A DNA stretch of 64,000 nucleotides from assembly GCA_030544215.1 (NCBI GenBank), contig JARZZO010000013.1, positions 29,929,229 through 29,993,228 of the forward strand. The letters run 5' to 3'. Position numbers and translations under genes: made by a program. This stretch comes from Zantedeschia hybrid cultivar. Taxonomy: Eukaryota; Streptophyta; Magnoliopsida; Alismatales; Araceae. This document shows, piece after piece, positions 1 through 12,930 of this stretch. Every line of letters starts with the position of its first letter. Position 1 is the stretch's first letter. The notes under the pieces are model-generated. The model was not told the DNA's origin, made no database searches, and saw nothing but the letters and a program-made list of their open reading frames with translations.

Positions 1-414
1 ATCGGCGTGCTTCTTGAGGCGAGAAGCTCTACCTCCTATTCCTATATGGCCAAAGTAGTGATACTTGAAAATTGTGTATGTTGTCATCAACCGTTGTCCT
101 ATGTTGCCATCCAATTTTCTGCTTTCAACGTGGGGCCATCTCAAATACATGTAAATTATAAGTAACAAAATCTACAAAATGCATGTAATTTGATATACAA
201 TGATGAATGTATACATCTACAACAATTCCATCTATTTGTACTATTAGGAATTTTGGATATTTTTTTACAAAATTTTAGATTCATTTTTTAATTTTAGTTA
301 AATTTTAAATTGTTTAAACATTAAATAAAACAAATTTTGTGAAATTTAACTTTTATGTAGAGGAATGAATGAAGACATAAATCTTTTGTTATTTCAACTT
401 ATTAGTGTGATTAA
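1..414. other. AT-rich intergenic DNA
   Basis: No gene or repeat is recognised. The stretch is AT-rich and has no long open frame. Confidence 0.6.
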
Positions 415-977
415 TAGGGTTGCAGCTTTGGATGGGTCAACCCGAATCTGCACAAGCAAACCTGATGCTTGGATCGGGTTGAATCCCACTAAATTTTGGT
501 TGGATTGGGTTAGAGTTGGGAGGTCTTTCAACTTGACCTTAGATCAGTTGGGTTGAGGGTTGACCAACCTGAACTAACTCAAGCATGACATTAGTATATA
601 TGAATGATCATTTAGATCACCAGAATTTGTTTCATTTCTATATGTTTGAACACAAATGGAGATTCCAACATAAACAAAGATATTCTCAAGTGGCAGCCAT
701 GTAACACTGCTTATATTGTCTTTTTTTAGTTGTTTTGTTAAGGTAGATAGATAAATTTGTATCTCATTGTGCATGGAGTTTTGTAGTAAGAAAGAAAAGT
801 TAAGAATATGGACTATTAAGGATATAATGTGATTCAACCTGACCCAATCTGATGAAGGCTGGGTTGGGTTGGGTGTGACATTATTAGATGGGTTGGGTTA
901 GGGTTGTGGGCCTCTTAACATGGGTTGGGTTAGAGTTGACCCTGACCCAACCTAACCTGACCTGAGTTGCAACCCTA
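415..977. mobile_element. Non-autonomous hAT-like MITE
   Basis: The left end reads TAGGGTTGCAG and the right end reads GTTGCAACCCTA, so the ends are inverted repeats. Both ends carry many GGGTTGGGTT-type tracts (about 430-560 and 840-970) around an AT-rich core with no transposase. The flanking octamers, about 407-414 and 977-984, agree only partly, so the target duplication looks decayed. Assignment to hAT rests on the terminal sequence and is tentative. Confidence 0.55.
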
Positions 978-3579
978 TTGTTAACATTTGTTTTTTATTG
1001 TTTTTCTTAATTATTTAATCCCTAGATAATTAAACTTCCATAAACTGTTGATCTGTAATAATGGAAAAGAAAATAGATGCATGGCCATTTATACCTTATT
1101 TATAATCAAATTTATAATTTTATTTTTTTTATTTTCAAGAGTTGGACCAAAATTCCTAAATCTACTTTAAACTATGAAATCGAAGTCTTTAATTGTTGCA
1201 AATGATTAGAAATGTTCTATGAATGGTTTCCCACCTTCATACATCTTTAATAAGATCAAAAAACAAGGACGAATGAGATCTAGGTCCAGTTTGATAACCA
1301 GATTGCTTGTTCTAACTTAAGTAATCTGGGATTGCTTATATTGGAACAAGGCTCATTTTACTTCGGTAACTCTATTCTACCTCTACTCGGAATAAGCCAT
1401 TCTAATTCTGCTAAAATAACAAAAAATAAAATGTGATAAAGGAGGTTCCATTAGTGCTTATTCCAGGTAGATTATTCTCTCTTATTCCAGAATAATCTGT
1501 TTCCGCCCGGGCTAAGAAATCTACTGCCCAATCAAAGTGGAAAGGAAGAATAAGGTGGAATAAGCCATCCTATTCCCCCATTATTCTGCAATCAAACTAG
1601 GCCTTAGGGTTCAGTTAGAATACGTACCTTTCCTTTCAGACTGAAGAAATGTGCACCCTTGAATCTTCTTCAAAATGGTTTTAAAGTGATCTCCAACCTT
1701 GACCTGAAGGTAAAAAAGAAAATCCATAAAAGAAAGCTAGAGTTTATGTAAAGGGGGAAGGCCTTGGGTGGTTTCATTTGCAGTCTAGCATTGGAATAGG
1801 ACACTCATGACTAGATGTCTTTAAGCGACTCAGACCATCTCGTACAATATTGATGAGACTTGATGTAGATCGCATTTAGTACTGAATTGGCTCGACCCAT
1901 ATCATGTGAGTCACTTCGAGTTGTTTTGAGCCATAAAGTGTCTCATATGACTTGGCGAGTCTACTTGTGCCCATGACTTGTAAAGCCCGAAAACTGATAT
2001 GTGACTCATACGAGTCAATATTGAACCAATCCTTCAAAACCCTATATCTACCTCACCTCAAAATGGAGGAACCATTGCAGCCTCATTCCTACAAGAAAAA
2101 TGGTTTTGCAAAGTGCATGGGAGGTTTAATATTCTAGCAAACAATCCAATCTTTCTTCCTCATACTCCTCTTACTAAATAGTATGAGTCTTCACCCCATG
2201 AAGGAAGCCATCCAAAGGCAAGTGGGGAGTAGCATGTTCTACTCTCCAAATCAAGTAACTTAACCTTCAAAGGAGTGTACGACTTCCAAACTTAATGTAA
2301 AAAGGTGGTTTTCATATCACCATCAATAATAACTCTATATGTGGACTTAATGGAGAAGGAGTCGTCCTGTTTCCCAAATCCATAACCACCTATCCTCCAT
2401 GATATGCTGAATGGAATGATTTAGACCCAACCGGCTGTAATCGGATTGGAAGCGGTTGTACCCAATCACATTTGTCGGTTTATTTTTAGGAACTGACCGG
2501 TTTTCCCCAAAAAAATAGGCTATTTAAAATTTAAAAAATCATGCCTTTCAAATTATTCTTAGAAATGTTAAGGTGGTTTTTATAGTTTTCTTTTCTGAGT
2601 AATTTTCTTGCAAAAATTTCCCCACCCTCTTGACACTAAAAGATAGTTTTGGCTTCCTGGATCACTTCTTGCCATAGGGTTTCCACCTCTTTCATGCTAC
2701 CACTGCATTCTGCATCGTGCTGTCAGTTCACTTCGTCTCGCCACTGGCCTTCTGTATCTTGATTTCTGGCTACTGCATCTTGCCTCTCCTGCCCTTGCCA
2801 CTAACTGCTTGTGTTTCGATGTGCTGGTAGACCTGCTCCCTCTCTGTTTCATTTTGTCTTTGTTCTTTCTTCCTCTTCCACCTACTTCCCCCATCCTTGG
2901 AATCTTTTTTTCTTCCTTTGTTTTAGTTATTTTCTTGCTCTTTGGACGGGGAAGCTGCTGAAATTGGCACTCTTTGCCTGCATTGGCCAGTGGCAGGGAG
3001 GATTAAGGTCAAAATTGGAACCAGGTTCTAGAATTGTTCCCGGTTCTGCATCTACCCTTTGCATGCTGTTGAAATGTCCTACCTCAGAGAAGAGCAAGAA
3101 GCTCTGCTAGTTGAGCAATGTCTTTCGGATCTAGGTTTATTGTGCAAGTAGGGTCCAATCACTTCCTCTAACCCTCTTGAAGACCTCTGCAAGGACTGCA
3201 TCAGCAGCTTGAATAAGCAGGGGTACATCTCTGCTTAATGTCTACTATCGCACCATCTGTCCTACTCTTAGTAGCACGGAGCAGGGATGAGAATGGTAAT
3301 GAGAACGAGATGGGTGCAGGCGCTAGAGGGGATCTACTAGCTCACCATTTAAATTTGCTTCAGGAGTGGGAGCAGGAGTCCTTTTTGAGAGTGGGATTGA
3401 TGGCAAAATTAATGGATCCTAGTCCTTAAGTTATCTACTAAAACTGAATGCTGCATTATCCACAAAAAGAGACACACCAGCCCTGACCACATCCTTAGTG
3501 CTCCTTCTTGAGGTTGGACAAAATTGACATGGTACTAGGGCCAATGCTTCAAACGTTGGATTTTCTATGGTACTTGTGG
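978..3579. other. Intergenic DNA, no gene recognised
   Basis: Only short, unsupported open frames occur here. No conserved protein motif, RNA gene or repeat structure was recognised on either strand. Confidence 0.5.
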
Positions 3580-6500
3580 TAATGACCTCTAGCCGCAAAC
3601 CCTTGTTCTCAATTCCTAGCTTTCATAGCCATTTAGACATCAAAAAGGTATTGCAGTCCTGAAGATTTTTGATACCAAGACCTCCTTCCTCCTTGCTCGT
3701 ATAAATTATTTCCCAGCTTATATCATGCACCCTCTATACCTTCCATCACTCGTGACATTGGAATATGCTTTGGATCAGATCCGTCTTCCTTATGACCACC
3801 TTAAGGATGCAGAAGAGTAATAAGAAATATATCGGCAAGCTAGATAGCACTGCTTTACACAACACCATCCTATCACCATAAGACAACACTCTAGCTTTCC
3901 ATCCCATCAACCTCCTTCATCTTTTTTTCTTTTAAAGTGGACGGAACCACAAATGGATTATTAGATTAAAAAGGGGATATATAAGTGTAGCAAGACTGTT
4001 TACGGAAGCCCCATAAACAAAATAAAACACCAATAAGGAAGAGTTGTCAAGACTTAAAGAATCTCTTGACAAAAAAGATAAAGCCATTCCTTCACTCTAA
4101 GAAAAAGTAAATCTCACAATACCTTCATGGACAAGAGTTTCATTTTTGAAGATCCTTCAATTTCTCTCACCCCAATTCATCCAAACAGTGGCATGAAGGA
4201 TCTACCACCGGATCTTAGCATCTTCTTTTGGAAGGTGGTGAGATGCCCAAGAAAGAAGTAGGCTATCTGACGAGGTACGAGCATTAAGTGACAGCCTACC
4301 TTGTCCAGAACCATTTGCCACACCTCCATGGCAAAGTAGTAGTCAACAAAAAGGTGGTCGAAAGTCTCTTCCAGGTCGGTGCACAAAAGGCAACAAGTAT
4401 CCATACCATCCATAAACCAGGCGAGCCTATCCTGGGCCGGTACCTCTTGTTGACCTTCAAGGGAGACTTGGGCTTCCCTATAAGAGATGTAAAGGGATGC
4501 CTCAGCACTCCATTGGCAATGACAAGGTAGGCTGACCTAACTGAAAAGTGCCCTTTGGCCTCCCATCTCTAGAGCCATGAACATTGAATGTGTGAAAAGT
4601 CCTGTAATAGTCACAAGTTGGCCAAAAACCTGTGCAACTACTGTTGTGGGCTGAGAGGAAATGGCAAACAATCTCGGAAATCTATCAAAAAGGGGAGTGC
4701 CTGAGGACCAATTTTCATAGTGGTCAATCTCGTCCCATCCTGAATTGGCTGGGGCGTCTCATCCCAATGAAAAACATGATGAGATGGTTTCTTGTCTGTC
4801 CCACCAAGTGTATTGGTTTGTCCCTACCATCTCAGCCCGCCCGGACCCATCCTCAGTCTGTCCCAGTGACTCCCAGCTAGAAATTTATTTTTTTAGCCTG
4901 AGATCTTCCAAATTCCTTTAGTTCCCTGTAAACTTAGTTTAGAAGTTTCGTTTGATAAATATACTCTTTTACCGCTTTACCCATCAAGAACAAGGAATTC
5001 CGGATCGAATTGGGTCCCCGAATCGGGACCCGCCGATCCCAATCGGGATCGGATCAGCCGGAATCGGTCTGGATCGATTGGAATCGGCCAGGATCGGCCG
5101 AAATCGGCTGAATCGAGACCTGCCGATCCCGATCCGAATCGGCCGATCCGGATCGGGATCGGCCAATTCTGCATTCCATGATCAAGAACACTTCTATTGC
5201 ATTAATTTTATATTATTTTCATGTGATATGTTTATTTTGATATTCTTCGTAGTATTCATATGTTCTGTATTTATTTGAATATGTGATTGACAAGTATGCC
5301 ATCTATCCTTTCAGAACAAGCTTGTTTAGCCATTACCTAAAATCTGAATACCTAGCTGAAGAACATCAAACCTAGAGACATGCTGTGCATCGAGGATGAC
5401 CTTACATCTCAAATCCTCACTCTAGGATAGTATTTGCTGACAAATGGTACCCGCCCACAAATTAGAGTCTTCTGTTCCCAACTTCTAGAGCCATTTGGTA
5501 AGAAGACCAATGTTGGCCTCATTTAAGCTTTGATACCAAATCCTCCATTCTCCTTGCAAACTCTCCCCCAACATACGTCATGCCTGCCTCCTAGAATCAC
5601 TGCTCCATCTCCAGAATAATGGTTCCAAATAGAGCTAAGCTTCTTGAGAACCTCTCTAGGAAGTAGGAACCATAAAGATAGGGAGGAAGTAAATGAGGAA
5701 GCTGTCCAGAAATGAGTTAAACACCAATCTCCCGCTATAGGAGAGGAGTTTCCCTTTCCACCCTACCAATCTCTCCTCAAATCGTTGAACCACCCTCTAC
5801 CATTCCCTCTTTACCTTCCCCGAGGTAGGTGGCAGACCCCAAATAAGTGACAGGGAACTTCTCTATTTGGCATCCCAAAATAAGAGCTACCCTTTTGGGA
5901 GAAGTATCATTCACATTTAGTCTGATAATGTGGCTCTTATGGAAGTTCACCCTGAGGTTAGACACCTCAACCAGTCACTCAAGAATCAATCTAGTTGTAA
6001 AAAGCTGATCTCACCCTTTGAGAAGAAGAGGATAGTGTCATTTGCATTCTACAAGTGATGCCATGGGACATTGTCACTCTGAAGCCAAACACGAAAGAAA
6101 TATTCTCTACTTTGTCCCACATTCTACTTAGTATGTAGACCTCCGATACGAACAGAATGGGGAGAGAGGATTCCCTGGACGAAGACGCCTAAGTCCTACC
6201 ACTATGGAAAAAAGCGGTTGGACTTCCATTCATAAGGACCACAAAATTAGCTGAGGAGATATGTGCCCTGGTCCATCCCACCCAGGGATCCCTAAAGCCT
6301 ATCTTTCGGAGGATCTGAAACAAACAATCCAAATTATCCTATTATAAACCTTCTCAAAATCCAGCTTGAACACTGAACATTTCTTCCTCTGAAGCTTCAT
6401 GGTATGGATACACCCATGTGTGACTAGGAAGTTTTCTTGATCTGTTGCCTCTTGATGAAGGCTCCTTGATTGTAAGAGATAAGCCTCTCAACCACCATCT

Positions 6501-7240
6501 CAAGTCTGATTGCCAACAATTTGGAGATGATCTTATAGACACCATTCAGTTAATCCCTAAAGCTGTTAGCTCCTTGCTTCTTGGGGATAAGCACTAGAAA
6601 GGTCTTAATAATACGACCACCTAGGTGCGCCCTTCTTTCTTGGAATTTCCAAACAGCCTTGCGGATACTACCTTTGACTATCCTCCAACAATGTTGGAAG
6701 AAAAAGATATGAAAACTATTTGGACCGGGGGGCTTTATCACCGCCAAGAGCGAAAATAGCCCCCCTGATCTCCTCAGGAAAAAGGGGCAATAAGAGCACT
6801 TCTCTCCTCCTGCAGCTGTGGGAGAAGATCCTCAGCTATGTGGGTCTCCTCATGTCGTCCTTCAAGAAAAAGGCTCGAATAGAACTCAGAACATGCCTTT
6901 TGATCTCCTTTGGCTGAGAGAAAGAGTGATCCCCCTCCCTGAGGCATCAAATGAGGTTAAGTCTATGCATCCCCTAGGCCACTTTTAAAAGTATGTTTCG
7001 TTCCTGCCCCCCTTCTTTGATCCATCTGTTCTGTGATATCTGCTTCCCGAAAACCTCCTCTTGAGCAAAATTTCCTCATACTCCGCTCTAAGCTTTGCTC
7101 CTTTGCTCTGTCATCCGCCTCTTCCAAGGCATCTAGTGCAAGTAGATGATCAAGAATCTAGTCCTAGGAAGGGATCTATCAGCACCCCACACAAATGAGG
7201 CACAGGCCAAGGACCTAATCCTCTTAACTGGAGAAGCCAT
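3580..7240 (-). mobile_element. L1-type LINE remnant 1 (RT to zinc-binding domain)
   Basis: Reading the minus strand from high to low coordinates, I see the linker before RT (about 7150-6950, including RWIKEGG-like residues), then an RT start (6747-6550, PPGPNSFHIFFFQHCW and VLIPKKQG). A degraded catalytic stretch (NANDTILFF, about 6040) comes next, where FADD is usual. The block CQIEKFPVTYLGS follows (about 5880), and finally an RT-associated zinc-binding domain (4413-4177, CTDLEETFDHLF). Stops and frameshifts are scattered throughout, so it is dead. No endonuclease belongs to this copy, which suggests 5' truncation. It lies head-to-tail behind a second LINE, and its exact ends are not determined. 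Confidence 0.85.
4993..5180. mobile_element. Small GATCGG-rich MITE, copy 1
   Basis: This 188-bp insertion in LINE remnant 1 is bounded by the perfect 10-bp direct repeat ATCAAGAACA (4983-4992 and 5181-5190). It is made almost entirely of GATCGG/CCGATC words and has weak inverted ends (AGGAAT and ATTCCATG). A 10-bp duplication fits a Mutator-like element, but that is inference. A diverged copy in the opposite orientation lies at 26269-26426. Confidence 0.7.
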
Positions 7241-7279
7241 GGCTGATGCCTTAATTCCAGGCTCTAGCAACCACATCCA

Positions 7280-10200
7280 AGAAGCCTTCTCCCCTCATCT
7301 AGAACTTGTCTAGTCTGAACGGTCTCTTCCTCCTATGACCACTTGGGAGTTTAGGTTCCCATCTTATGTATTGAGCCTTCCCAATCTTCAAGATAGATGG
7401 CACCCCTAAAGAATGAGAGTCCCAGGTAGGTGACTGGGACGCCTTTCAAACTTGCATCCCATAATTCTGGCTGCTGTAGACACCATCAGATGATCCATAT
7501 CAACTCCAATCACCAGCTTGTTGTGGTTCAACCTTTAATCTGGTCTCCATCTCCAACAAAGAGAGAAGTTGCCTCACTACAAACAGTTGGTCCTCATTTG
7601 ATGGGAAAAGAATGGTCTTATCAGCATTTTGTGCGTGGATGACTTTAATGCCATGACTGAATGTGGATTTTGGAGAAGCCTCTAACAAGTCTAGCACATT
7701 CAGTCCTATTCTACATTCTAGCACATAATTTGTGAAACCGACACAGAGAAGGGCGATATAGGATCTCCTTGTCTCAATCCTCTCCCACTATGAAAGCATA
7801 TTACGAGCTGTCAGTACAACAAATCCAGCGAAGTAATGCATGTGCTTATCCACTTAACCCATGTATCTACAACTTCCATTTATTCTAGAACTCTTAAATA
7901 GACACTCACAATTTACAGTATATAGGCCTTTAGGAAATTGGGCTGCATTACAGGACCCTTCTTGTGTCACGACTTCAAAGCATGAATGCATCCATAGGCT
8001 ACCAGGAAGTATTCCTGAATTTGGCTTACTTTTGAACTTTGATTCCGACTAGACAGCTTGTTTGTCACCATCTCCAGTCTTAAAGCCATCAATTTAGTGG
8101 TGTTCTTGTCTGCCACATTCAAGATGCAGATGTTGTTGGCTCATAGTTAAATACGGTATGGGTATTATACAGCAAAAGTACATTCGGATATGATTCGGTT
8201 TAAAATTGGAATGAGACAGTCAAAAATTCGGTCAAATAATTAAAAGATTCAAAAAGATATCTATAAATTTTTTGATAAAAAAATTAAAAAGTTAAAGTAA
8301 CAACTATAATCATATAATAAATGGTTATTAATCAAATTATGAGTTGTCTATGAAAAAGTGAGTTTTGTATCATATAATCTCATATTCTATGATGTTTAAG
8401 TCGTAAAAGTTTTATTTGAATCCAATAGTGTATTGTATTAAATAGGAAGTATTAAACATTTTTGTATTATATGTGAATAAAGCGGTTGGTGCCAAAGAAA
8501 ATGAGTACTTTTTTCTTTGTTCAGTTCAGTGCAGCGTACGGAAGTTTTATTTCAGAAATTCAAAAACACGCAAATGATGTGTATAATACTATATTTAACT
8601 ATGTGTTGGCTCTAAATCCTGCAAACAATCTGGAACTTCCTTCTTTCAGTTCTTTGGTATTAGGACAGGAAAGTTCTTGTCCATCCTTCAAAGTGAGCCC
8701 CTCTGTCATGAAAACTCCTGAATTGCAAATAAATCATCCTTTATGATTTCATAAAATTGCGGGGACAGTATGATGGAAAAGCCATCAGGTTTTGGACCCT
8801 TATAACCAAGAAGTTCCAAAAACAACCCCTCTGACTTCCTCCATGGGAAAACGATGAATTGAATGCTCAGCCTCAGCTCTAGGTACCTGTCTCCTCTAGT
8901 CGTCCTCAGAATAAAGCCAACTAGCTGAGAGTAGAAGCCAACAGCATGGCCAACTAACTGAGAGTGGAAGCCAACAGCATGCCTCTTAATGTTGCCTCCC
9001 TGGAAAGAGAGGTGTCTCAATCACTCAAGCATCTGATAGTGTTCCTTTTTCTCTGAGTTGAACCCAGCCTATGAAGTTAAGCTCTGTTATGGTCCTTTTC
9101 TCTAAGCCATCCATCTGCCGATCTTGTTGACAATGGATCTCTAATGCCCTCATACTCAGTCTTCAGTCTCTATCTCAATGTTTTCTCCTCATTTTTGTAT
9201 CCTGCCTATATCTTCCACAACACCAAGCCCCTTAATTTGTTCCAATAACACATCTTTGACCTCTTTCCAAGAACTGCTTTGTTAGCTCCCCACCTAATCA
9301 ATTTCCCTTGTAAGGTCTGAAACTTCCTGATGAACCTGGATACTGGAGAAACAACCGGGATGTCTTTTGCCCTCACATTTTTGACCAACTAGTTGAAACC
9401 CTCTTTCTTGAACTAGAATCGCTCTACTCTGAAGCTTGTCTTTCTTCTTCTGCTGCCTCTACTCTTCACTAAAAACCAGTTTGTGACCTTGACAAGCACT
9501 CCACTTCCACTTTAAGGAAGTGCCCTCCCAATATGCTGTCACGAGGAACCTGTCCAACCTACATAGGGAGGGACCTCTGTAAGATTACCAAGTATAGAAA
9601 ATATTACTTATAGGGATATCAATCAAACTGGCCTTCACAATGAATGAATTAAGGTATTGCATTTTGTCATCCCAGCAGCTCCAACTTGACCCCTCTATCC
9701 AAGATGTCTCTGCATTGAAGTCACTGCCAAAGCACCAACCTCTGTCTACGCTTTTCTTAAAGAGCCAATAGACCCTTCATGACTACTTCTCTTCTCTAGA
9801 TTGGGGACCATATGTGCCTGTGAAATCGCAAATGAAACCATCATAGGCATGCTAAAAATGAGAGTGATAGTGTGTCTATCCACACCCCACAACTCTTTGA
9901 TCTCTTGCATTGAGAATTACCTAGTCTCTCTAGCGATTCCATCCTGTTGGCCAATCTGTCAGCCACCAGCCCCCTAACCAAGTCAACCCACCCCCATCAC
10001 ATACATTTTCTCCTACAAACACAGTACAACTGTCTTGGATCTTCCGAGTGCCTCCCTCATTACTCTCTTTCTAGCACCCTGCCCCCCAACAAATATCTGA
10101 TGTTCCATGTAACAGTCCTTATCCATACTAACATAATTAAGCTATCACTCCCTCCAGTCCTCTCCTGTCCCAGCTATCTGTAACCCCAACCTCCCTCTCC

Positions 10201-10330
10201 CCCTTCCTCAAATCTTTACTCTTAATTGACTTCTCCTTTACACTCCTAGCTATACCAAGGTTCCAGATCCTCAACTGTTTGACTAGCTTCAGTGGCTGGA
10301 ATAGTCCAGCGCCACTATGCTCCATCTCTC
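7280..10330 (-). mobile_element. L1-type LINE remnant 2 (endonuclease and RT)
   Basis: On the minus strand the order is an endonuclease start (about 10130-10060, VTWNIRYLLGGR), an endonuclease core (about 9715, GSDFNAETSWIEG), and a linker (9340-9200, FQTLQGKLIRWGAN). RT follows: KPDGFSIILSPQFYEIIKDD at about 8800, ALRLEM and CIHALKS at about 8090-7980, GLRQGDP at about 7770, and a degraded NADKTILF at about 7620. Multiple stops and an AT-rich insertion show it is inactive. The zinc-binding tail was not found; LINE remnant 1 begins where it should be. The two may be adjacent insertions or a rearranged pair. Confidence 0.82.
8147..8480. other. AT-rich insertion in LINE remnant 2
   Basis: LINE homology stops near 8480 and resumes near 8146 with RT residues (ALRLEMVTNKL). 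The intervening 330 bp is AT-rich, has no coding content, and shows no clear terminal repeat or target duplication. Confidence 0.4.
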
Positions 10331-11497
10331 CTTCCGAGACGTCAGTTCCCTCATCTGGCTCCCTGATGGTTAATATTAATGATCTGTCAGGTGCTTGCCT
10401 TTCCCTTTACTCAATAAATTAACTGTGGCCTTTTGGCCACCTTCAAGGAAAAGAATGATCTGGTTGCGTTCATTAATAACGAATCAGTGTGTGTTAAATT
10501 GCTTTGCTTTTATCTCATTTTCTTAACTGTAAGAGATTCCATTGTGAATATTGTGATTCCTTCTTATTAACTAGGATCAGTTTTTCATGTGGCACCCATG
10601 ATACTTATACTGCCCTCTGTAAACATGGAAACATGGTATCTTTACTGTCACACCTCATTGCAAGCATCTTCCAATGTCCAACCCTTGGTTATTCAGCGAT
10701 GGCTTGGTAAGCAGTAAGTTGCTAGTGTCAGAGCAAGTGAGATTATCCTGCCTTGCAATGAACAAAAATTCCTGTTTAACTGTTCCTTCCTAAACAAGTA
10801 GCACTTTCCTTTTGTAGGCCACATGCTAGGAAAAGGAACTTTTTTTAAGCCTCAGTAAATTTTGGTTCTAAATGTGAGTGCTTAGTCATTGGATTGGTAA
10901 GTTGGGATGAGACTGTAATCAGCCTCTTTTTGAATCAGTATGCTTTTAGAGTTGATTCTAAGATTTTTCATGTTTGCATTATGAGTCCTTCACTGTATTG
11001 TTGTATTCATTGTTCAACTAAGGTAATGACTTAACCTGGTTGCAATATTTTCCTGAAAGATAGTTATTGGGTCATATTTGAGTGACAGATTTGTAGTCAG
11101 GGATTGCAGCACTCTTTTAGATGTTGAAGAATAATGCATGCTAACCAAAAGGGTACATGACCTTTAAACCACTGTTTGATAAAATCGGGGTCCGCTAAAG
11201 CCACAGAAGGATAATAAGAATTAGTTGAGCTGACTGACGTCAACCCTATTTGTTCCTATTTCTGTAGTGTTGTTTATGGTAATCTATATTCTTCTTGCAA
11301 CAAGTATTTTTTTACGCAATTGGAAAGGGGCATTCAAAGGTTGGTTATTTTATTTTATGATCCTCTATACAAAATCCTTATGTTTAAGGTGAGTTTTCAG
11401 TGTAATGTTGGCATGAAGTTTATTTCTAGAAAAAAAAGTCATTCTTATGCGGTTATGAATGACAGATATCTCACTGACCTAAATTTTGCTGAAGCAG
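10331..11497. other. Probable intronic DNA upstream of the host gene's last exons
   Basis: No exon could be confirmed here. Because the next exon starts in phase 0 behind a good AG acceptor, this stretch, and perhaps the LINEs before it, may lie in an intron of that gene. This is inference only. Confidence 0.35.
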
Positions 11498-12541
11498 GTA
11501 AATGTACAGAAGCAGAAAGGGCAAGATGCAAATTCTCTGTCCACTCAAAAGGCTATTGATATCTTAAAGGTCATTATCCTACATGCAATACTTTCTGAGA
11601 GTTTTTGAGATCTGTTAGCTGACAATATTGTATAGTTGTATTGGTTGGTGATGGGTTGTTGGATTTGGACTTAAATGTTATATTGATAAATCTTAGGGAA
11701 TATTGCATGGAAAGATGTCACTTTCCCTGCATTTAATAATGTCGAACAATAGAACTCGAATCCTTTGTTCTTTACTGCTTTGGATACCATAGAACGATAG
11801 AAAGATGAACGAGAATGGGGTTACTTCTATTCACAGTTTTGAATGTATCGGAGGGAAGTCACATCCTAGTGAATAGAAACATAATAAAGATGGAAGTGAT
11901 AATTTACCCCACAGCAAAATGTCAAACTTTCACATGTTCTTTGCCACTTTACCTTTTATTTCATTAATCTGAGATGTGTAGCTTCCATGGACAAACACCA
12001 TGCATCTTTTGTTATTGTCCTTATTGGGATACATGTGCTTGTTGTAACATGTTGGTAATGTTTTCCACAGGCTCATCCCGACCTACTACAAGCTGTCCAG
12101 GCTGCATCTGCGGGATCTCCCAATGCAAGTGCATTGTCAATCAATAAATCCATTAGTGCGGCAATGGTGGGGGAGGCTATTCCTCGGGGTAGGGGTGTCG
12201 ATGAACGAGCTGCACGTGCAGCCGCAGAGATCCGGAAGAAGGCAGCAGCAAGAGGACTCCTCGTACGGCCCCATGGTGTTCCCGTTCAAGCTATGCCACC
12301 ACTGTCACAGCTCTTAAACATCATCAACAATGAAGCTAGTGCAGATGTTCCAGCAAACTCCCAAGATGGTGTACCAAGTAAAGAGGACAGTATTGGTTTG
12401 ACTCATGAAAATGGTGTCACAGTAAAACAGGAAAACAAGTCCACCGAGAAACAACAAAATCAACCTCCTGTTGGACTGGGGACTGGTCTAGCATCATTGC
12501 ATTCCAAGAAGCAGAAATTGAAACCAAAATCTACATCTTGA
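11498..12541 (+). CDS. 3' part of an unidentified spliced plant gene
   Basis: Two exons join in phase 0: 11498-11569 (24 codons) behind a GCAG acceptor and 12071-12541 (157 codons with stop TGA) behind TTTTCCACAG. The donor AAAG|GTCATT is weak but fits. The 180 aa form the C-terminus. It starts with a Q/K-rich stretch and STQKAIDILKAHPDLLQAV, which looks helical. Next comes a basic Arg/Ala helix (VDERAARAAAEIRKKAAARG), then VRPHGVPVQAMPPLSQLLNI. The tail is polar, low-complexity and lysine-rich, ending in KKQKLKPKSTS, which resembles a nuclear localisation signal. I do not recognise the family. Upstream exons are not resolved and may lie outside the window or beyond the LINEs. It is the only convincing host gene here. 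Confidence 0.72.
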
Positions 12542-12930
12542 TCAACGAAAGATAATGCCCTGGCCTGTACCATGGCCCAGAATTTTGGACTGTGCATATT
12601 TTTCAGGTTTCTCTTTTGCAAGAGTTTCTGGAATTCTTAGCCACACCCATCTTTTGCAAGTGATCTTGCTGTCACATCTAGTTTTTTGGGTTTAAATAAG
12701 ACGGCCTCCAGAGGATGACTGGACGCTGAGAAAGCCTTCTAGAAAGGTGCCAATTGACAGATTATTGGTGTCTGCTAGTTTCAGAATGGATAGATCCTGC
12801 GGAACTTAGTTTAATTGTTTACAATTTGAAAATGTTCATATGTATGTGTTGCGGATTAACGAGGGTCCGCCGCAGCATTGTATTAAATTTTTAGATTTTT
12901 GTAAACTGCAATAAAGTAGAGCTCGATTTC
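12542..12930 (+). terminator. 3' UTR with poly(A) signal
   Basis: An AATAAA signal lies at 12910-12915, about 370 bp after the stop codon of the host gene, in AT-rich sequence. The cleavage site itself is not visible. Confidence 0.55.

Noticed and set aside
5777..5965. An independent small gene on the minus strand
   Set aside because: Its residues match the conserved LINE reverse transcriptase block, so it is part of LINE remnant 1.
10504..10710. Short frame with RFHCEYCDSF resembling a U1-type zinc finger
   Set aside because: The second half of the finger (spaced histidines) does not fit, no splice sites place it with the downstream exons, and it borders LINE debris.
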